Counted from the first letter of the stretch, positions 19,306 to 27,874 are shown. The stretch is DNA of 64,000 nucleotides from CAWKKW01 sp963850345 (GCA_963850345.1 CAWKKW010000001.1:1-64000); one strand, 5' to 3'. Program-made: numbers and translations. The notes: a model not told the origin generated them from the letters alone.

Positions 19306-19689
19306 TTACTTCAATAGCTTGCGAAGCTCAGCCAGGCGCGCTTCCGTCATATCTGCCAGCGTAGTGATCTTCAGGAGCGGAGCTAAAGTGCCGCCGGACG
19401 CTGCGGCCGCCTGGAATGCGGCATTCGTCTCTCGAAACCGCTTCCACGCTGCTTGCGAAGAGACCAGCTTTATTCTTGCGGGAGAGTCTAACTCATTATT
19501 CAACTGCTCGTACACAGTTTTTAGATCCTGGTCGGCCTTGGTGAAGCGCGCATTCTCGCAAGCACGCATCGACGCGGTGTTTGTGGCTGCGCTACAGTCC
19601 TGAGTGCCTGGAGTCTGCGCCTGGCACAGCGTGCCGCCAGTTGCACAGGCAAACATCAACGCTAATAAGAAACTACGAATGATCTGCAT
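19306..19689 (-). CDS. Secreted LprI-like (DUF1311) protein
   Basis: 127 residues with a clear signal peptide (MQIIRSFLLALMFACATGGT, cleaved about residue 24). The mature part has the LprI/DUF1311 pattern: CSAATNTASMRACENARFTKADQDLKTVYEQL and QAAWKRFRETNAAF, with two conserved Cys. LprI of mycobacteria inhibits lysozyme. It starts 114 bases upstream of a muramidase gene on the same strand, an interesting enzyme/inhibitor-like pairing, but no inhibition can be inferred from sequence alone. Confidence 0.85.
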   Translation of the reverse strand: MQIIRSFLLALMFACATGGTLCQAQTPGTQDCSAATNTASMRACENARFTKADQDLKTVYEQLNNELDSPARIKLVSSQAAWKRFRETNAAFQAAAASGGTLAPLLKITTLADMTEARLAELRKLLK

Positions 19690-19872
19690 AGATACCAGTG
19701 AGACTAACCGAATCCCGAGATGCTCGTCGGATCGCTGGGCCTCGTAGCTGACGCGTTCGGTTCCCTCCTGTGATTCGCGTCTTGCTGCGAACGCCTTCCA
19801 CCCCTATTCTGATCTCGCAGCGTTCGCGGCCAGTTCACCGCACATCTCCAGCGCACGGGACGAAGGAGTTCA

Positions 19873-20919
19873 GTGGGACACGCGATCTTCATCAGCTACC
19901 GGCGAGACGATTCCGAAGGCGAAGCAGGGCGACTCTTTGATGACCTCACCCGCGCATTTGGAGACGATTGTGTCTTCATGGACGTAGCCGGCATCAGCCC
20001 CGGAATGGATTTTCGCCAGGCGATCGAGGGCAACGTATCCAGCTGTGGCGTGCTGCTCGCCATCATCGGCCCCTCGTGGGTGACGATCAGCAACGCTCAG
20101 GGGCACAGGCGGCTCGACGATCCGAACGATTTCGTGGCCCTAGAGATTGCGTCGGCGTTAAAGCGGAATGTGCCGGTCATCCCGGTGCTCGTGCACGAGG
20201 CCAAGATGCCGCACGCTCCTGACCTTCCCGACAGCATCAAGGACTTGTCTTACCGAAACGCGGTCGAGCTCACACATGCCCGCTGGAATTCCGACGTTTC
20301 GCTGCTCATAGAAGCGCTGAAGCGCTACGTCAAGCCGACGCGAGGCACGGAAGAGGAGACAGTCCACGCGACGGTCCCGGTTCAACTGCCGGCGCCCCAT
20401 CCGACTGCGGCACCGGAAGCGGAGATTGTTCGCCGGTCGAAGACACCACTCCTTGTGCTGATAGCTTTGTGCGCGGCGGCCCTGATCGGCGGGCTGGCTT
20501 ATTACGGGATCGGCGCCAAGCACATCGCCCCGATGCCGGGGCCCGCGCCCACTCCAATTCCTGTTGCAAAACCCGCGCACGTTACGATGCAGGGACACTG
20601 GGTTTACCCAGCCCAGCGCACGGGGAACAGTCTCCAGGAACTGGTGATTACCGGCACCGGCAAGCGCCTCTTTCTTCACGCGATCGGTTCCTGCCGGCCC
20701 AACCCCTGCGATTGGGGGACACAGCCGGCGGAGTTCGACGGGCAGACTGCCACGGCAACCTTCACCCCGGAGTCGGGTCAGCCGGGAGTCATTCGAACCA
20801 CCACGGTGCGTGTTCACCCGACGGGCTCGAATCTGGATGTCGTGCTCGAAAATACCAGTAAGAAGGATGCTGCTGTCCAGAACAACAGGTTCGATCTGAC
20901 ATTCGTTCCCGCGCAGTAA
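19873..20919 (+). CDS. TIR-domain transmembrane protein
   Basis: 348 residues. Residues 4-150 are a TIR domain: AIFISYRRDD at the start, VFMDVAGISPGMDF, and DPNDFVALEIA where E91 is in the position of the catalytic Glu of NAD-cleaving TIRs. A single transmembrane segment (about 191-214) and a Pro-rich linker precede a beta-rich C-terminal domain (about 238-348) with two Cys (GSCRPNPC). The topology suggests cytosolic TIR and external sensor. GTG start with AAGGAG. It lies next to a SLATT-type gene, a combination seen in nucleotide-signalling immune systems. NADase activity is an inference. Confidence 0.88.
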   Translation: MGHAIFISYRRDDSEGEAGRLFDDLTRAFGDDCVFMDVAGISPGMDFRQAIEGNVSSCGVLLAIIGPSWVTISNAQGHRRLDDPNDFVALEIASALKRNVPVIPVLVHEAKMPHAPDLPDSIKDLSYRNAVELTHARWNSDVSLLIEALKRYVKPTRGTEEETVHATVPVQLPAPHPTAAPEAEIVRRSKTPLLVLIALCAAALIGGLAYYGIGAKHIAPMPGPAPTPIPVAKPAHVTMQGHWVYPAQRTGNSLQELVITGTGKRLFLHAIGSCRPNPCDWGTQPAEFDGQTATATFTPESGQPGVIRTTTVRVHPTGSNLDVVLENTSKKDAAVQNNRFDLTFVPAQ

Positions 20920-20979
20920 AACGAACCAGCTTTCTACTCGGCCGCGCAGAAGTTCTTCGTCGGTCCGGGCTGCGGGGCT

Positions 20980-21432
20980 TTAGGTGGTCGCCTGCTGAGA
21001 TTTGCTCGCCTGCTGCTGCACCGAAGCCCACTGCGCGTGCTCCTGAGATACCAGCGACTCAATACGCTCTGAGAGCAACGAGCGCGGATTCGCGGCCGCG
21101 ACATACGGGCCGGACTGGCCCAGATACATGTACTTCTCATGCTTGAGCTGTTCGCAGGTGGAGCGATAGCTTGCCCAATTCTGCTGATACTGGTTCAGGT
21201 GCAGGATGCCTTCGAGGACGGTAATCAGCACGCCCAGACCGCCGGTGATGAGTGTGACGCGAGGAAAGCTAAGGCCCGCAAGGAAGGGGATCATGGCGGC
21301 CGCGAGTATCTCCACCACCTTCATGCGCTTGAAGATGTGCTGCGCCGAGACGCTCTTGCGGTTATACCAGCCGATCTGATCCTCGAGTCGCGAGAAGATC
21401 GGATCCGTGTCGGTCGCTTGCTTGTCCGGCAT
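20980..21432 (-). CDS. SLATT/DUF4231-type two-helix membrane protein
   Basis: 150 residues. Two adjacent transmembrane helices (about 38-53 and 58-77) are preceded by RLEDQIGWYNRKSVSAQHIFKRMKVVEI and followed by a long helical tail with QNWASYRSTCEQLKHEKYMYL. This matches the DUF4231 branch of the SLATT superfamily, predicted membrane effectors often coupled to nucleotide-sensing proteins. The ATG at 21432 has GAGGGAGAA; a longer frame to 21519 lacks one. It is convergent with the TIR gene, with 60 bases between stops. Confidence 0.82.
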   Translation of the reverse strand: MPDKQATDTDPIFSRLEDQIGWYNRKSVSAQHIFKRMKVVEILAAAMIPFLAGLSFPRVTLITGGLGVLITVLEGILHLNQYQQNWASYRSTCEQLKHEKYMYLGQSGPYVAAANPRSLLSERIESLVSQEHAQWASVQQQASKSQQATT

Positions 21433-21707
21433 GCAGGTTCTCCCTCGGCTGAATTGGGCGACTGCTCCGAGCCAGGCTCGGCCGCCCCTTGTATCCCGTC
21501 GGGACACAGCATACCGCACCCAGCCGCAGGCGGGTTACCAGAAGATGAGTTACATCTTTGGACGGCGACTCCTGGTACCAGTCCTCCCCCGCTCTCGGTG
21601 CCAATCGCGGCATGCCGGTTGTGGGCTTACTCGGCGCAGCCCCTCCAGCGCTTCGCTTTGATCCAGGAGCAACGTTAAAAGACGTTTGCAGGAGGAATGT
21701 TCTGTGG

Positions 21708-22607
21708 CTAACCTTCGGGAGAGAAAAGCATTGAGATTTCCTTCACGCAATCGGCAGAGACAAGTCGATAGAGAACCTTTCGATTGCAGGACACGAGAGA
21801 CCAGGTGATGGAGTCACAGAAGACCAGGTCTGCGCCGCGCATTTCGACTGGCTCATCAGCCGCCACCAGAAGATCCTGGTAAGTATGTTCTCGTCCGATG
21901 AAAGGGGCGATAAGGCTTCGCGCGGTTTTCAAAAGGCTTTCGCTTATTGAGACAACAGCGATATTCGACGGCTCCTGCAGCGAGCGAACGGCGGCAAGGT
22001 GGGCTGCCGCACTGGAATAGTCAATACAAATGCTTGGACGTTGAACGGGAACGAACCGCCCCAGATCAGCTGCCATATAAGTCGGAGTTAACACCTGGGC
22101 GCCAATGACCAGGCCGGGCTCTCGAACAATATCAATGTAGGAGCAGCCCTCGATTCGCCAGGAGATCTCTTCTGTAATCTCGCACTGAATGATCTTGCGT
22201 ATGCCCGCTTCCTGTTCCACGACAAGAAGATGATCCGCTGGCTCTTCGAGCAAGCGGCTGCGCACTCGGTTTCGTAATGCCTGAAGCGAATATCCAAGGC
22301 CCTTGGCACGTCGAATCGTCTCGTTAATGAGTTCATCCAGCCCGGGATCCGGTTGCTGGCCTTGCTTGACTGACGCCCCAACAACTAAGCGACGCCCGCG
22401 CTTTCCGGTAAGCCACTCACGCCGCACAAGCTCCTGGTAGGCTTTGCTGACCGTGTTGTGGTGCACGCTTACGCGCCGAGCCAGAGCACGCACGCTGGGC
22501 ATCTCTTCGCCCGCGCGCAGTTCTCCGGTAGTAATCAGAAAAACAATTTGCTCCGAGAGTTGCTGATGCAGCGGCACCTCGCTGCTTTGGCTCAGGAAAA
22601 TGTTCAT
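21708..22607 (-). CDS. GntR-family transcriptional regulator
   Basis: 299 residues. The N-terminal winged helix (about 8-75) reads PLHQQLSEQIVFLITTGELRAGEEMPSVRALARRVSVHHNTVSKAY, a textbook GntR DNA-binding domain of the HutC/YtrA style. The C-terminal part (about 80-299) is not a recognisable FadR, UTRA or MocR domain; EISWRIEGCSYIDIVRE and VQRPSICIDYSS suggest a ligand-binding alpha/beta domain. Targets are unknown; the nearby divergent hydroxylase gene or the SLATT/TIR genes are candidates. No obvious self-operator is seen. Confidence 0.85.
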   Translation of the reverse strand: MNIFLSQSSEVPLHQQLSEQIVFLITTGELRAGEEMPSVRALARRVSVHHNTVSKAYQELVRREWLTGKRGRRLVVGASVKQGQQPDPGLDELINETIRRAKGLGYSLQALRNRVRSRLLEEPADHLLVVEQEAGIRKIIQCEITEEISWRIEGCSYIDIVREPGLVIGAQVLTPTYMAADLGRFVPVQRPSICIDYSSAAAHLAAVRSLQEPSNIAVVSISESLLKTARSLIAPFIGREHTYQDLLVAADEPVEMRGADLVFCDSITWSLVSCNRKVLYRLVSADCVKEISMLFSPEG

Positions 22608-22767
22608 AAACTACGCGATTCTACTCCCGGATTTTGCCTCGCCTACCCCCCGGCGGTGGGTAATAAGCGTGCTATGACACTCCGAGAAACTGTCATGCAC
22701 GCCGTAGAGCCCGAAGAGGATTGTGGCTATTGTCAGGTCTCAGAGCATAGCGCTCCAGGAGAGAGAC

Positions 22768-23487
22768 ATGATTCCAACTGCCATCATCATCTTCGCCACC
22801 TTACTGTTCTTCGTTGCTGAGCGGGCATTTCCGGGGCGCGAGCTTCCCGAGGCGCCCGGGTGGTACGCTCGTGCTGCCTTCCTCAATCTGGCACAGCTCG
22901 GAGTTGTCCTGCTGGCCGGCGCAGGGTGGAACCGATGGTTTCAGGGATTCTCGTTGTTCCATATGCCACACGACATGCCAGCATCTCTTCAAGGTCTGCT
23001 CGGCTGGTTCTTCGGAACCTTTCTTTTCTATTGGTGGCATCGCGCGCGTCATCATTTTGACGTGTTCTGGCGCGTGTTCCATCAGGTCCATCACAGTCCA
23101 GCCCGCATTGAAATGCTCACTTCGTTTTATAAGCATCCGGTCGAAATCGTCGCCGATTCTGTCCTCGCCAGCATGCTGATGTTTTGCGTTCTCGGAGCTT
23201 CGCCCGAGGCGGCGGCCTGGTTCAATGCCTATGCGGTGGTGGGCGAATACTTCTACCACAGCAATCTGCGAACCCCTCATTGGGTCGGTTATTTTCTACA
23301 GCGACCGGAACACCACTCTATCCATCACCAACTGGATGTTCACAAGTTCAACTACGGGGACATCACCTGGTGGGATCGCATCTTCGGGACCTTCCGCGAC
23401 ACGGATAGATTTGCACCCGCCTGCGGTTTCCCCGAGAATCGCGAGGAGAACCTCGGACGTATGATTGCATTCCGTGACAGCTATTGA
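22768..23487 (+). CDS. Fatty acid hydroxylase/sterol desaturase superfamily protein
   Basis: 239 residues with four or five membrane segments. The di-iron His clusters are complete: H91, H95, H96 (HRARHH), H105, H108, H109 (HQVHH), H164 and H182-H187 (HHSIHH). Members hydroxylate or desaturate lipids using O2. The ATG at 22768 has CAGGAGAGAGA; the open frame extends to 22723 but lacks a good site. It is divergent from the GntR gene, which may control it. The lipid substrate cannot be read from sequence. Confidence 0.9.
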   Translation: MIPTAIIIFATLLFFVAERAFPGRELPEAPGWYARAAFLNLAQLGVVLLAGAGWNRWFQGFSLFHMPHDMPASLQGLLGWFFGTFLFYWWHRARHHFDVFWRVFHQVHHSPARIEMLTSFYKHPVEIVADSVLASMLMFCVLGASPEAAAWFNAYAVVGEYFYHSNLRTPHWVGYFLQRPEHHSIHHQLDVHKFNYGDITWWDRIFGTFRDTDRFAPACGFPENREENLGRMIAFRDSY

Positions 23488-23577
23488 GTGCCAGAGCGAC
23501 AGCAGCGTTGCGCTTTGCATGAATTGTCTTCTTAGGGTGAACCGCACCCAGACTGCCCGCCGGTTTATGCTCAAGAG

Positions 23578-24393
23578 GTGACCCAATCCTTCCAGGCCGG
23601 CCCGATCGCCATTGGCGCGGGCGAACTCTTCCTGATCGCGGGGCCGTGCGTCATCGAGAGCGAATCCCATGTTCGCAAGATGGCGGATGCCGTTCAGCGC
23701 ATTGCCGGCGATCTCCAATTTCCGCTCATCTTCAAGGCTTCCTACGACAAGGCAAACCGCACCTCGCTCAAGAGCTTTCGCGGCCCTGGACTTTCTGAGG
23801 GTGTGCGCATTTTGCGGGACCTCAGAGAACAGACCGGCCTGCCGGTGCTCACCGATGTTCACGAGCCCGACGACTGCGCTGCCGTCGCTGAGGGAGTAGA
23901 TGTGCTCCAGATTCCCGCCTTTCTCTGTCGCCAGACCGATTTGCTGGTCGCTGCAGCCCGCACCGGACGCGCGGTCAATGTGAAGAAGGGCCAGTTCGTC
24001 GCGCCATGGGACATGCGGTATACCGTCGAGAAGATCAAGGAAAGTGGCAATGGCCGCGTCTTCCTCACCGAACGCGGCAGCACCTTCGGCTACAACAACC
24101 TGGTGGTGGACATGCGATCGCTGGCCATCATGCGTGGCCTTACCCCGGTGGTGTTTGACGGAACTCACTCGGTGCAGACGCCCTCCGCCGCCAACGGTGT
24201 CTCTGGCGGACAGCCGGAGTTCATTCCCTTACTGGCGCGAGCCGCGGTGGCCGCGGGGGTCGACGGCATCTTTCTGGAGGTCCACGATGACCCGGCGCAC
24301 GCGAAGTCCGATGGCGCCAACGCGCTGCATCTTGACCTGCTCAAGCCGTTACTCCAGTCTCTTCTTGCTATTGACGCCGCGAGCAAATCCTAG
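23578..24393 (+). CDS. kdsA: 3-deoxy-8-phosphooctulonate synthase
   Basis: 271 residues. LFLIAGPCVIESE near residue 18, FKASYDKANRTS, VLTDVHEPDDC, QTDLLVAAARTG and NVKKGQFVAPWDM are the conserved KdsA blocks. It condenses phosphoenolpyruvate and arabinose-5-phosphate into Kdo-8-phosphate for lipopolysaccharide. GTG start with only a weak upstream AAGAG; no better start exists because the family sequence begins here. Works upstream of WaaA encoded later in the window. Confidence 0.96.
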   Translation: MTQSFQAGPIAIGAGELFLIAGPCVIESESHVRKMADAVQRIAGDLQFPLIFKASYDKANRTSLKSFRGPGLSEGVRILRDLREQTGLPVLTDVHEPDDCAAVAEGVDVLQIPAFLCRQTDLLVAAARTGRAVNVKKGQFVAPWDMRYTVEKIKESGNGRVFLTERGSTFGYNNLVVDMRSLAIMRGLTPVVFDGTHSVQTPSAANGVSGGQPEFIPLLARAAVAAGVDGIFLEVHDDPAHAKSDGANALHLDLLKPLLQSLLAIDAASKS

Positions 24394-24470
24394 CCAATTC
24401 AGTAATAGCTCCATCGTGGGATGGCGGGTGCTGCACGAACCGGGCATTCTATGAGGGCTTGGTTGATACC

Positions 24471-24501
24471 AAAAAAAAGGGCCCCTCGGGTGAGGGGCCA
24501 A
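24471..24501 (-). terminator. Intrinsic terminator of the OmpA-like gene
   Basis: On the minus strand, an 8-bp GC-rich stem (GGCCCCTC with GAGGGGCC, loop ACCC) is followed by CTTTTTTTT. It lies about 45 bases beyond the stop of the OmpA-family gene. A smaller hairpin nearer the stop (24505-24540) may help. Confidence 0.85.
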
Positions 24502-24544
24502 TCTGCCTTGGTTCTCTCGTTGTGTGAGAGCTTTTTAAGCGGCC

Positions 24545-25495
24545 TTACTGGCGTACCGTGGGCTGCGACGCAGAGCCTTGGGGGGAGGGCTGCTGGGTAG
24601 ACTGCCGCGTCGCGCCTATCGGAGAGGCGCCATCTTGCTGCGCGTTCGAGGCCGCTAAACTGTTGTGGACCAGCGTCACGTGAACCACACTTCCGCGTGG
24701 GGTCGTGCCGTCGGAGGTCTCAAGCTTTACCTTACCCATCGCAACTTGATGAATGCGATACACGGGTATCTGGTGATTAGTTACAAGATAGCGTACTACT
24801 GCGTCCGCCATCCTCTGGGAACTTTGAATTCCGGCCTGTCCGCCTACACGAGAGTAACCTTGTACTTCGACCAGGTAACCCTTTTGGCCTTGCAATTGGG
24901 TGGCCACTTGGTCTAGAGCTTCCTTCGCTTTGGCGTTCAGGGTCATCTGACCCGGACGGAATCGAATTTCGGTGTCGCTTACCTGCTCGTACTGGTCCAG
25001 ATTGGAAACCGTCGAATTCAGCTGATTGGTGCGCTCGCTTGCCTGCTGAGCCGTTGTCTGCGCCTGGTTCGCGCGGTTGCTGGCGTCAGAGGCCTGCTGA
25101 CCTGCCTGATCTGCGGTGTTCTGAGCGTGATGAATGCCCGCCTGTGCACGGCTATCGACATCTTTGATGTCATTCGCGTTCTTCGAGGATAGCTGATCAA
25201 GCTCATTTAAACGGTCTTTTACAGGATTCAGTTGCCGATTCACCCACTTCTTGCGGGCGAATGGGTTCATTTTCCCCCAGAAGTGCTCGTTCGACTTGGT
25301 CGTAAGCGGCTGTCCGGTGGCGTAACTGCTGTTGTCCGTTGGAGTCGGCTGCTGTGCCGATGCTCCCGTTGTGGCCCCTGTCTGCACTTGCGCGGGTTGA
25401 GACTGCTGCGCTAAGGCAGGCACTCCTAGGCTGGCGGCAAGAACCAACACCGCAATCGATCCGGGTTGTAAGGTATTCAACGTTTTAATGGTCAT
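24545..25495 (-). CDS. OmpA-family protein with Ala-rich coiled-coil
   Basis: 316 residues. Signal peptide (about 1-29, ending ALA), a Gln/Thr/Ser-rich segment, then a basic stretch (FARKKWVNRQLNPVK). Next is a coiled coil rich in Ala/Asn/Gln (about 110-175, e.g. QAGQQASDASNRANQAQTTA), reminiscent of Lpp-type trimerisation segments, followed by an OmpA-like peptidoglycan-binding domain (about 190-285). In that domain the usual TD of the binding loop is replaced by SRVGG, though SSQRMADAV keeps the helix Arg. The ATG at 25495 has AAGGAA. It probably tethers the outer membrane to the wall. Monocistronic with its own terminator. Confidence 0.85.
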   Translation of the reverse strand: MTIKTLNTLQPGSIAVLVLAASLGVPALAQQSQPAQVQTGATTGASAQQPTPTDNSSYATGQPLTTKSNEHFWGKMNPFARKKWVNRQLNPVKDRLNELDQLSSKNANDIKDVDSRAQAGIHHAQNTADQAGQQASDASNRANQAQTTAQQASERTNQLNSTVSNLDQYEQVSDTEIRFRPGQMTLNAKAKEALDQVATQLQGQKGYLVEVQGYSRVGGQAGIQSSQRMADAVVRYLVTNHQIPVYRIHQVAMGKVKLETSDGTTPRGSVVHVTLVHNSLAASNAQQDGASPIGATRQSTQQPSPQGSASQPTVRQ

Positions 25496-25650
25496 ATGGT
25501 TTGCGTTCCTTGTGTTTAGCTCGTCTGCGTAGTTTTTAAGAAATTCGAGAAACACACTTGGACATCCACGCTTCGTCTCGTACGCCGGACTAAGTGCAGC
25601 CGGATGGCCAAATGCTGGTCCGCTCTTCCTGAGGAAAACCTAAATGTTGC

Positions 25651-25683
25651 AACTGAAGCAATTTATCTCTAAATTGTCAGTTG
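25651..25683. promoter_or_regulatory. Nested inverted repeat upstream of the OmpA-like gene
   Basis: AACTGA (25651-25656) pairs with TCAGTT (25678-25683), and inside it AATTTA (25660-25665) pairs with TAAATT (25670-25675) around TCTC. It sits about 155-190 bases upstream of the OmpA-like start in an AT-rich patch. Likely an operator or a small stem-loop; no regulator identified. Confidence 0.5.
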
Positions 25684-25782
25684 AGAGGAGAAGTTTTCCA
25701 CAGGCACACCTTCTTCTACTTACTCATGTGATGAACTTTTCGCGGGTTACGGCGGAAAAAATTGCGCAGTGTGATCCGGTGT

Positions 25783-26325
25783 TTACTTTCCCTGGGCACC
25801 GATCACCCGGACCTCGGGAAACTCCTGATTCCAATCAGGGATGACATGATCGAAGATCAGCCTGAATTCCCTCTGTTCGCCGGGCTTGATGGGTGCTGCG
25901 TTGACCGACTGGGTATCGACGTAGGGGTCGTGAGTGCGAATGAGCGCCAGCGGCACGGTTTCTTTCTGCGCAAGCTCACCGAGCGCGTTCTTAAACGCGA
26001 CCTGGACCGTGACTCCTGTAATCGTCTTCTGCCCGCGGTTGGCGATCTGCCCGTCCAGGTAAGTTACCTTGCCCCCGGCGAAGTTGCTCGCCTCGCTCAT
26101 CTTCAGGTCGGTGATGGGCAGACTGACGGCGTAAGGATCGGGAGGAGCTAATCCGTTGCCCCGCGGAGTGGGTTGCGCTGAGTGACGGCCAAGGTAAATC
26201 AGCACAGCCAGAAGGATGACCACCACCCCTCCGGCTAGAATCCACGGGAGCCGGGACGGTCGATCCGCGGGGTCTTGTCGCGAAAGACGAAGTTCGGGCA
26301 AGTCATCAGACTGCAGGTCCGCCAT
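25783..26325 (-). CDS. DUF2393-like membrane-anchored protein
   Basis: 180 residues: a 26-residue cytosolic N-terminus, one transmembrane segment (LPWILAGGVVVILLAVLIYLG, about 26-46) and an external beta-rich domain. The domain reads YLDGQIANRGQKTITGVTVQVAFKNALGE and PGEQREFRLIFDHVIPDWNQEFPEVRV, a pattern of immunoglobulin-like FxLYD/DUF2393 proteins. Role unknown. Its start is preceded by GCGGCATGGCG without a strong Shine-Dalgarno. Stands upstream of the OmpA-like gene on the same strand, about 290 bases apart. Confidence 0.78.
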   Translation of the reverse strand: MADLQSDDLPELRLSRQDPADRPSRLPWILAGGVVVILLAVLIYLGRHSAQPTPRGNGLAPPDPYAVSLPITDLKMSEASNFAGGKVTYLDGQIANRGQKTITGVTVQVAFKNALGELAQKETVPLALIRTHDPYVDTQSVNAAPIKPGEQREFRLIFDHVIPDWNQEFPEVRVIGAQGK

Positions 26326-26501
26326 GCCGCGATTTTACCTCGTCGACCACGACGTAGGATTCTGCCCTCCGTAACCGTCATGGTGACTTTTTCGAAACTT
26401 TCTTGTGATGTTGACGTATTTTGTGCCGAAATAGGGTCTATGTAGAAGCAGGGCACCCATCCAGAGAAGTGCCCGGGACGTACTCACTTCACGAGGCCAA
26501 T

Positions 26502-26669
26502 ATGCAGGGAGACGACGGGCAACACCGGCGGGTCGAGAGACCTCACACTGGGGCTCAAACCGACGCGGCCGAGATTCATGGACGCAAAACCGCCGACACG
26601 GTCTACCAGGCGGCCACGATAGCGGCTGCCCTGTTACTGCTGTTTTCTGCCGCCATCACGATGATCTAA
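26502..26669 (+). CDS. Small single-pass membrane protein (55 residues)
   Basis: Starts at MQGDDGQHRRVERPHTGAQ; a polar N-terminal half is followed by TVYQAATIAAALLLLFSAAITMI, a convincing C-terminal transmembrane helix. The open frame starts further upstream (26421) but that part is unlike protein. The ribosome-binding site is weak (CGAGG, 6 bases). It ends 22 bases before the stop of the convergent DnaC-like gene. No family recognised; called because of the hydrophobic helix and position. Confidence 0.5.
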   Translation: MQGDDGQHRRVERPHTGAQTDAAEIHGRKTADTVYQAATIAAALLLLFSAAITMI

Positions 26670-26691
26670 CGGGCGGGGACTCGCGCCTTCG

Positions 26692-27471
26692 CTAAATGGC
26701 GAAACGCGCACGTCCTACGCCGCGCCGAAAATCCTCGCCTCGCATTTCCACCACCACGCACATCTCCGCCAACCGGGAGCGCATGCGCTCTCCGATGCGG
26801 TCTCCCAACGTTTCGTCACGCACTGCACGCATGGCGGACTCGCGCGCCGTCCCCTTCGTCTCCGCTGAACCGCCGGGGGGTAGGTCGGCATGGTTGGTGG
26901 TGATGATGGTCGTCCGCTTGTCGTTGTAGCGCGTATTGAGAATGTGGGCTACCGTGTCCCAGACCCATTCGGAAGGCTTGGCCGCGCCCAGTTCATCGAG
27001 CACCAGAACCTCGGCTTCAAAGACAGGCTTCAGAATCTCCAGTTCCGTGGTTGCGACCTGCGGGTTATAAGAATGCTGGATCTCTTTAAGCAGTTCGCGA
27101 TAGTCGCAGAACAAGCCGCGAACACCCTTCTGCGAGATCAGATCCTGCAGGATGCCCACCGCCAGATGTGTCTTCCCTACACCGATCGATCCGGTCAGCA
27201 GCAGGCCTTTGCCCTCTGTTCCCACCGGATATTCGCGAACGAAGCTGCCCGCGATGGCCTTGGCGCGCAGAAGCGTCGGGTCGACACCGAAGTCAAGTTC
27301 GTAGCTCTCCAACTCGCAGTGTTCGTATCGTTTGGGAATTCCCGCCCGGCGAAACAGGGCGGCCGCGCGCTTGGCCTGGCGGCATTCGCAGTCTCGCGCG
27401 TAGCGCTCCCCATCGGGCCCGTTCGTAAGTTTCATCCCCAGCCCGTTGCAGAGGACACATGGTTCGTTCAT
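26692..27471 (-). CDS. DnaC/IstB-like AAA+ ATPase
   Basis: 259 residues. An N-terminal Cys cluster (CVLCNG ... CECRQ, residues 5-31) suggests a zinc ribbon, followed by the AAA+ core. Walker A is GSIGVGKTHLA (about 94-104), Walker B VLVLDELGA (about 155-163) and sensor I TIITTNHA. C-terminal RIGERMRSRLAEMCVVVEM is the arginine-finger helix typical of DnaC/DnaI helicase loaders. No transposase is nearby, so it is more likely a chromosomal helicase loader than an IS21-type IstB. A good AAGGAATCACC precedes the ATG. Confidence 0.88.
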   Translation of the reverse strand: MNEPCVLCNGLGMKLTNGPDGERYARDCECRQAKRAAALFRRAGIPKRYEHCELESYELDFGVDPTLLRAKAIAGSFVREYPVGTEGKGLLLTGSIGVGKTHLAVGILQDLISQKGVRGLFCDYRELLKEIQHSYNPQVATTELEILKPVFEAEVLVLDELGAAKPSEWVWDTVAHILNTRYNDKRTTIITTNHADLPPGGSAETKGTARESAMRAVRDETLGDRIGERMRSRLAEMCVVVEMRGEDFRRGVGRARFAI

Positions 27472-27592
27472 GGTGATTCCTTAGCCTCACACTACCGCAC
27501 CGGGCGCGGCTCGCGCCAGAGTCCGCATCGTTGCAAACCGTGGAAAAGGCGCTTAGAATAAGGAGAACTGTGTAAGAAGGGTTTTATCCACT

Positions 27593-27817
27593 ATGCCAAA
27601 AGAAGCGATCCATCCCAAGTACGAAGAAATCCGCGTCATGTGTGCCTGTGGCAGCAATTTCGCCACGCGGTCAACACATAAGGGCGACCTTCACGTGGAA
27701 ATCTGCTCGCAGTGCCATCCGTTCTTTACGGGTAAGCAGAAGCTTATCGATACGGCCGGCCGCGTCGAGCGTTTCCGCCGCAAGTATGCCAAGAACGAGC
27801 CCGCGGCCGCCAAGTAG
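27593..27817 (+). CDS. rpmE: Ribosomal protein bL31
   Basis: 74 residues, with the zinc-binding pattern C17, C19 (CAC) and C38, C41 (CSQC), making it the C+ (zinc-containing) form of L31. IHPKYEEIRV and HPFFTGKQKLIDTAGRVERF are conserved family blocks. It is a component of the large ribosomal subunit at the intersubunit bridge. GAGAACTGTG-type upstream region with AAGAAGGG before the ATG. Followed by its own terminator. Confidence 0.97.
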   Translation: MPKEAIHPKYEEIRVMCACGSNFATRSTHKGDLHVEICSQCHPFFTGKQKLIDTAGRVERFRRKYAKNEPAAAK

Positions 27818-27849
27818 CCGCATTCTCATCTTCGCAAATCTTGAGCCAG

Positions 27850-27874
27850 GGCCTCCGCGCTTGCGGAGGCCTTT
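27850..27874 (+). terminator. Intrinsic terminator of rpmE
   Basis: A 9-bp perfect GC-rich stem (27850-27858 with 27863-27871), loop GCTT, short T3 tail. It begins 33 bases after the rpmE stop. Confidence 0.8.

Noticed and set aside
26692..27471. IS21 IstB transposition helper
   Set aside because: No istA transposase or terminal inverted repeats nearby; N-terminal zinc ribbon and context fit a chromosomal helicase loader.
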